Below, piece after piece: positions 61,286-64,000 of a stretch of 64,000 nucleotides of DNA. A program made the position numbers and the translations under genes. The first letter of the stretch is position 1. Each line of letters opens with the position of its first letter. The stretch is from an uncultured Collinsella sp. (GTDB lineage Bacteria > Actinomycetota > Coriobacteriia > Coriobacteriales > Coriobacteriaceae), in NCBI GenBank assembly GCA_947002045.1, contig CAMQJB010000006.1, positions 1-64,000 on the forward strand. Reading direction: 5' to 3'. Under the pieces are notes generated by a model that worked only from the letters and a program-made list of their open reading frames with translations, made no database searches and had not been told where the DNA came from.

Positions 61286-62239
61286 CTACTGACCGCGCAC
61301 GCGGCGGGCGATACGGTCGGAAAGCGACGCCTTGTCGGCGCGGTTCTTACCCCAAAACGCGCAGCCCACCATGCCGGGGCCCACGTGCGAGCCGATGGTG
61401 GGACCCACGGAGCCGCGAATGATCGTGACGTCGGCGCAACCCTCCTCCTTGCGGATGGCGGCTTCGAGCCAGTCACCATCCTTTTCGGCATCGGCCGTCA
61501 TGATGGCGATGGGCATGGTGCGATCGGGCACGTAGTTCTCGCGGAACGACTTGAGGATGGACTTGAGCGCCTTCTTGCGGCCGCGGTTGACGCCGATCAG
61601 CGACAGCGAGCCGGCCAGGTCGTAGGAGAGCTCGGGCTTGACGTCGAGCTTTGCCGTGAGCTGCGCCGCCGCGGGAGGAATGCGGCCGCCGGCAGCCAGT
61701 GCGTCGAAGCTCTCGAGCGTAAAGTAGCCGTGCACGTAGGTCTTTGCCTCGTTTGCCCAATCGACCAGCTGCTTGGCGGTCAGTCCCGCCGAACGCTGGC
61801 GCACGGCCTCGAGCGCCAAGAGCGCACCGGTCGCGCAGGGCAGAGCGTTGTCGACCACGTAGAGCTCAAAGTTGGGATACTCGGCGCGCACGACATCTGC
61901 CGCCTGGCACGCGGAGTTGTAGCTCGACGACAGCGCCGAGGTAAAGCACAGGTAGACCGTGGGCGTGCCCTCTTTGGCGCACTCGGTAAAAAACTCGATA
62001 TAGCGACCGAGCGACACAGCCGAGGTGGACACGCGGGCACCGGCGCGCATGCGGTCGTAGAACTCCTTAGGGCTCATGCTCGACCAGATGTCGTCTGTGC
62101 GCTCCTCGCCATCGATAATGAAAGGGAAACCCAGGATATCGACATCGAGGTTCGCGGCGACCTCGGGGCTAAAGTCGCAGCAGGTATCGACGACGATGCG
62201 GCAACGGTTCGAATGACCGGCGGATGCGGCCTTGTCCAT
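61286..62239 (-). CDS. DegV-family fatty-acid-binding protein
   Basis: The 317-residue protein has the DegV pattern: RIVVDTCCDFSPEVAANLDVDILGFPFIIDG, the fatty-acid-binding STSAVSLGRYIEFFTE, CFTSALSSSYNSA, and GRKKALKSILK. DegV (FakB) proteins hold fatty acids for the FakA kinase. No fakA gene is nearby. I start at ATG 62239 with AAGGAG upstream; a TTG one codon earlier is less likely. Confidence 0.88.
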   Translation of the reverse strand: MDKAASAGHSNRCRIVVDTCCDFSPEVAANLDVDILGFPFIIDGEERTDDIWSSMSPKEFYDRMRAGARVSTSAVSLGRYIEFFTECAKEGTPTVYLCFTSALSSSYNSACQAADVVRAEYPNFELYVVDNALPCATGALLALEAVRQRSAGLTAKQLVDWANEAKTYVHGYFTLESFDALAAGGRIPPAAAQLTAKLDVKPELSYDLAGSLSLIGVNRGRKKALKSILKSFRENYVPDRTMPIAIMTADAEKDGDWLEAAIRKEEGCADVTIIRGSVGPTIGSHVGPGMVGCAFWGKNRADKASLSDRIARRVRGQ

Positions 62240-62262
62240 CAAAGCGACTCCTTACGTAAAAA

Positions 62263-62289
62263 GGCGGCCACCCGCATGGGATGGCCGCC
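62263..62289 (-). terminator. hpf terminator
   Basis: GGCGGCCA (62263-62270) pairs with TGGCCGCC (62282-62289); TTTTTAC follows on the minus strand. Confidence 0.85.
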
Positions 62290-62318
62290 AACCGTTAACT
62301 CATGCAAGTTAACGTATT

Positions 62319-62903
62319 TTACTCGTCAAGTGTTTCGATGCGGGGCTTGATGATGCCATATCCACCATTCTTACGGTGATACACCACATTGATGAGACCG
62401 GTCGTCGCGTTCTCGAACACGTAGAAGTCGTGGCCCAGCAAATCGGTCTGCACCAGCGCCTGCTCCTCGGTCATCGGGGTGACATCGATGACCTTCTCGC
62501 GGACGAGCAGGTCGTCGTCCTCCTCGGGCAGCAGCAGGTCGGCCAGATCCTCAACGCGCTCGACCGGCGCGACATCCGCGGCACTGGCACCACCCTGGCG
62601 GTTGTCCACGACCTTGGTCTTGAACTTGCGCAGCTGGCGGGTGACCTTATCGGCGGAGAGGTCGATGGCAGCATACATATCTGCGCCGTGCTCGGCAACG
62701 CGAATCACCGAACCGCGGGCACGAGCCGTGACCTCGACGATTGCCGGGTTGGGGTTCGAGGGGTTCTTCTCATAACGAAGCACGACGTCGACTGTCATGG
62801 GCTCGATGTCGAAAACCTTGAGCGCCTCGCCGATTTTCTCATCCACATGCGCACGCAGAGCATCGGTTACCGTCGTCTTGCGTCCAGAAACCTTGATATC
62901 CAT
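62319..62903 (-). CDS. hpf: Ribosome hibernation promoting factor, long form
   Basis: The 194-residue protein has the S30AE domain (MDIKVSGRKTTVTDALRAHVDEKI, residues 1-~100) and the C-terminal dimerisation domain of long HPF (VIDVTPMTEEQALVQTDLLGHDFYVFENATTGLINVVYHRKNGGYGIIKP, ~140-190). Long HPF pairs ribosomes into inactive 100S particles under stress or starvation. ATG 62903 follows GGAG; the frame upstream to 62963 has no support. Confidence 0.93.
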   Translation of the reverse strand: MDIKVSGRKTTVTDALRAHVDEKIGEALKVFDIEPMTVDVVLRYEKNPSNPNPAIVEVTARARGSVIRVAEHGADMYAAIDLSADKVTRQLRKFKTKVVDNRQGGASAADVAPVERVEDLADLLLPEEDDDLLVREKVIDVTPMTEEQALVQTDLLGHDFYVFENATTGLINVVYHRKNGGYGIIKPRIETLDE

Positions 62904-63220
62904 ACGTGGCTCCAATCTGCCTCGGGGACTTACTGTACTGGCTATGTACCCATTGCCGTGCATTTAATCACGCGATTTCCCAAAGACCCGAATAACGACT
63001 GCTTGATACCGCATACCGAAGTCTCGCACTTTTCCGTGGCAAAGTGCGCTATAGGAAGGCGTCGGCAAAGCTAGTTTTTCTCCTGGAAATCAGCTTTTAC
63101 CTGCCGTTTTTACCAAAATAGAAAAGCCGGGCTCCCCTATTAGGGAGACCCGGCTATGCGTGTTGAAACCGTGAAGAAGTGCCTCGTTCAATGTATGGCA
63201 GGCGCCACCCCTACCAATAA
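62904..63220. other. Intergenic region before hpf with a terminator
   Basis: A 317-base gap. AGCCGGG-CTCCC pairs with GGGAG-ACCCGGCT at about 63125-63155 and probably terminates the solute-binding-protein gene on the minus strand. TTACCTGCCGTTTTT at about 63096 is a weak match to the ACCTGCGGTTTT core. The hpf promoter should lie near 62910-63000; I cannot place it. Confidence 0.55.
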
Positions 63221-64000
63221 CTAGCTATTGAGCTTGTTGATGTCATCGTCGGTGATGGTGCCCTCCTGGCTAGACGACGGGCTGTCGCCGTTGTTATCAG
63301 AGGCGTCGTCATCGGAGGACTCGGTCTCGTTGGACGTGGAGTCGGATGCCTGCACATTGGCCCCCGAAACGGTCTTGGCGGTAAGGTCATAGGGCATCTG
63401 TCCGTACCAGACGCAGTGGACTGCCTCGAGCGTGCCATCGACCGTGATGCCATCGAGGGCATCGCTCGCGGCACGGCACAGCTCATCGTTAGAGCTTAGG
63501 CCTGCGACGCCAAGCGTGGAGGGCGCCTCGAGCGTACCGACATAGGAGATCTGGCTCATCAGACGCGCGAGGTAGCCACCAGCCGTGGAATCACAGATCA
63601 CGTAATCGACCTCGCCCGACTCGAGCGCCTCAAAGCACTCATTGATGTTGGAGAAGGTCTTTTGGTTGGCGGTGATGCTTTGCTTGGCGAGCGCCTCCTG
63701 CGAGGCCGAGGAGGTCTGAACGCCCAGGGTAGCGGTCTTAAGCGTTTCGGTGGAAACGCTCAGCGACTCGCCGTCACTGCTCTTGCCGAATACGGCGGGG
63801 GCGTCGTACAGACAGGTGCCAAGTGAGCTGATATCGCCGTCCGTAGACCTGGCGTCGCCAATAAAGATGTCGGCCTTTTTATCGCTGAGCGCGGAATCGG
63901 CCGAGGACGCATCGACAAAGGCGACTTTGAGACCCATGCGGCATGCAAGGGCACGAGCGGCATCGACCGCATAGCCCGTGAGGTTTCCGTCGGCATCCTG
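63221..64000 (-). CDS. Solute-binding protein of an amino-acid-type ABC transporter (start beyond window)
   Basis: The frame is open to the window edge, so the start lies beyond 64000. The visible 259 residues begin QDADGNLTGYAVDAARALACRMG and continue KVAFVDASSADSALSDKKADIFIGDA, the family 3 binding-protein pattern. Later, SNINECFEALESGEVDYVICDSTAGGYLA matches the second lobe. The C-terminal ~45 residues are Ser/Asp/Glu/Asn-rich and disordered. The signal or lipid-anchor part is not visible, and the ligand is probably an amino acid or related compound. Confidence 0.82.
   Translation of the reverse strand, partial: QDADGNLTGYAVDAARALACRMGLKVAFVDASSADSALSDKKADIFIGDARSTDGDISSLGTCLYDAPAVFGKSSDGESLSVSTETLKTATLGVQTSSASQEALAKQSITANQKTFSNINECFEALESGEVDYVICDSTAGGYLARLMSQISYVGTLEAPSTLGVAGLSSNDELCRAASDALDGITVDGTLEAVHCVWYGQMPYDLTAKTVSGANVQASDSTSNETESSDDDASDNNGDSPSSSQEGTITDDDINKLNS

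Overview
The window looks like a chromosomal contig from a high-GC, anaerobic, saccharolytic gut actinobacterium, most likely Collinsella or a close Coriobacteriia relative. This is an inference from overall gene content: pyruvate formate-lyase, a flavodiiron protein, many LacI/PTS/GH1 modules, and lac-type and GalNAc-type tagatose pathway genes with GC-rich codon use. The first ~130 bases are homopolymer-rich junk that looks like a contig end.

Layout. 132-2520: pyruvate formate-lyase split into a catalytic core gene and a separate 83-residue glycyl-radical gene. 3071-7739: MarR regulator plus a heterodimeric ABC exporter. 8318-9349: DAHP synthase. 9756-12768: BceAB-like ABC transporter. 13018-14007: a Nudix-Vsr fusion. 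14711-17927: GatY-like aldolase, its divergent DeoR regulator, and a flavodiiron protein. 18057-22251: LacI-type regulator divergent from galK-galT. 22595-25601: lacA-lacB-lacX-lacC on the minus strand. 27207-42150: one EIIA(Lac) gene and three modules, each made of a LacI regulator divergent from a fused lactose-family EIICB and a LacG-like GH1 gene. 42664-44687: LacR-like DeoR regulator and galM. 45029-45744: orphan mannose-family EIIB without its active-site His, and tRNA-Thr(CGT). 45954-50494: YhcH, a nagA remnant, a second lacX-lacC pair, a flavodoxin and intact nagA. 50612-56016: agaS, a GntR regulator and a mannose-family PTS with a YajC-like protein, probably for N-acetylgalactosamine. 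56647-64000: housekeeping and less-known genes (SurA-like protein, isocitrate dehydrogenase, HEAT protein, hydroxyacid dehydrogenase with a His/Cys tail, DegV, HPF, start-truncated solute-binding protein).

How it fits together. Lactose and other beta-galactosides would enter as 6-phosphates through the EIICB proteins sharing the single EIIA, be cut by the GH1 enzymes, and give galactose-6-P for LacAB. GalNAc would enter by the AgaVCDF-type PTS and be converted by NagA and AgaS. Both routes meet at tagatose-6-P, followed by a LacC kinase (two copies) and the GatY-like aldolase. Free galactose is handled by galM-galK-galT. Four LacI-type regulators, two DeoR and one GntR sit beside their probable targets, and candidate operators are visible for most.

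Between genes the window is unusually rich in palindromic elements. There are seven copies of a ~65-base hairpin repeat (four in a regular ~80-base array), a two-copy structured element whose arms differ in sequence but still pair, several long inverted repeats with unrelated arms, and short repeats that abut stop codons. These are the least explained part of the sequence.
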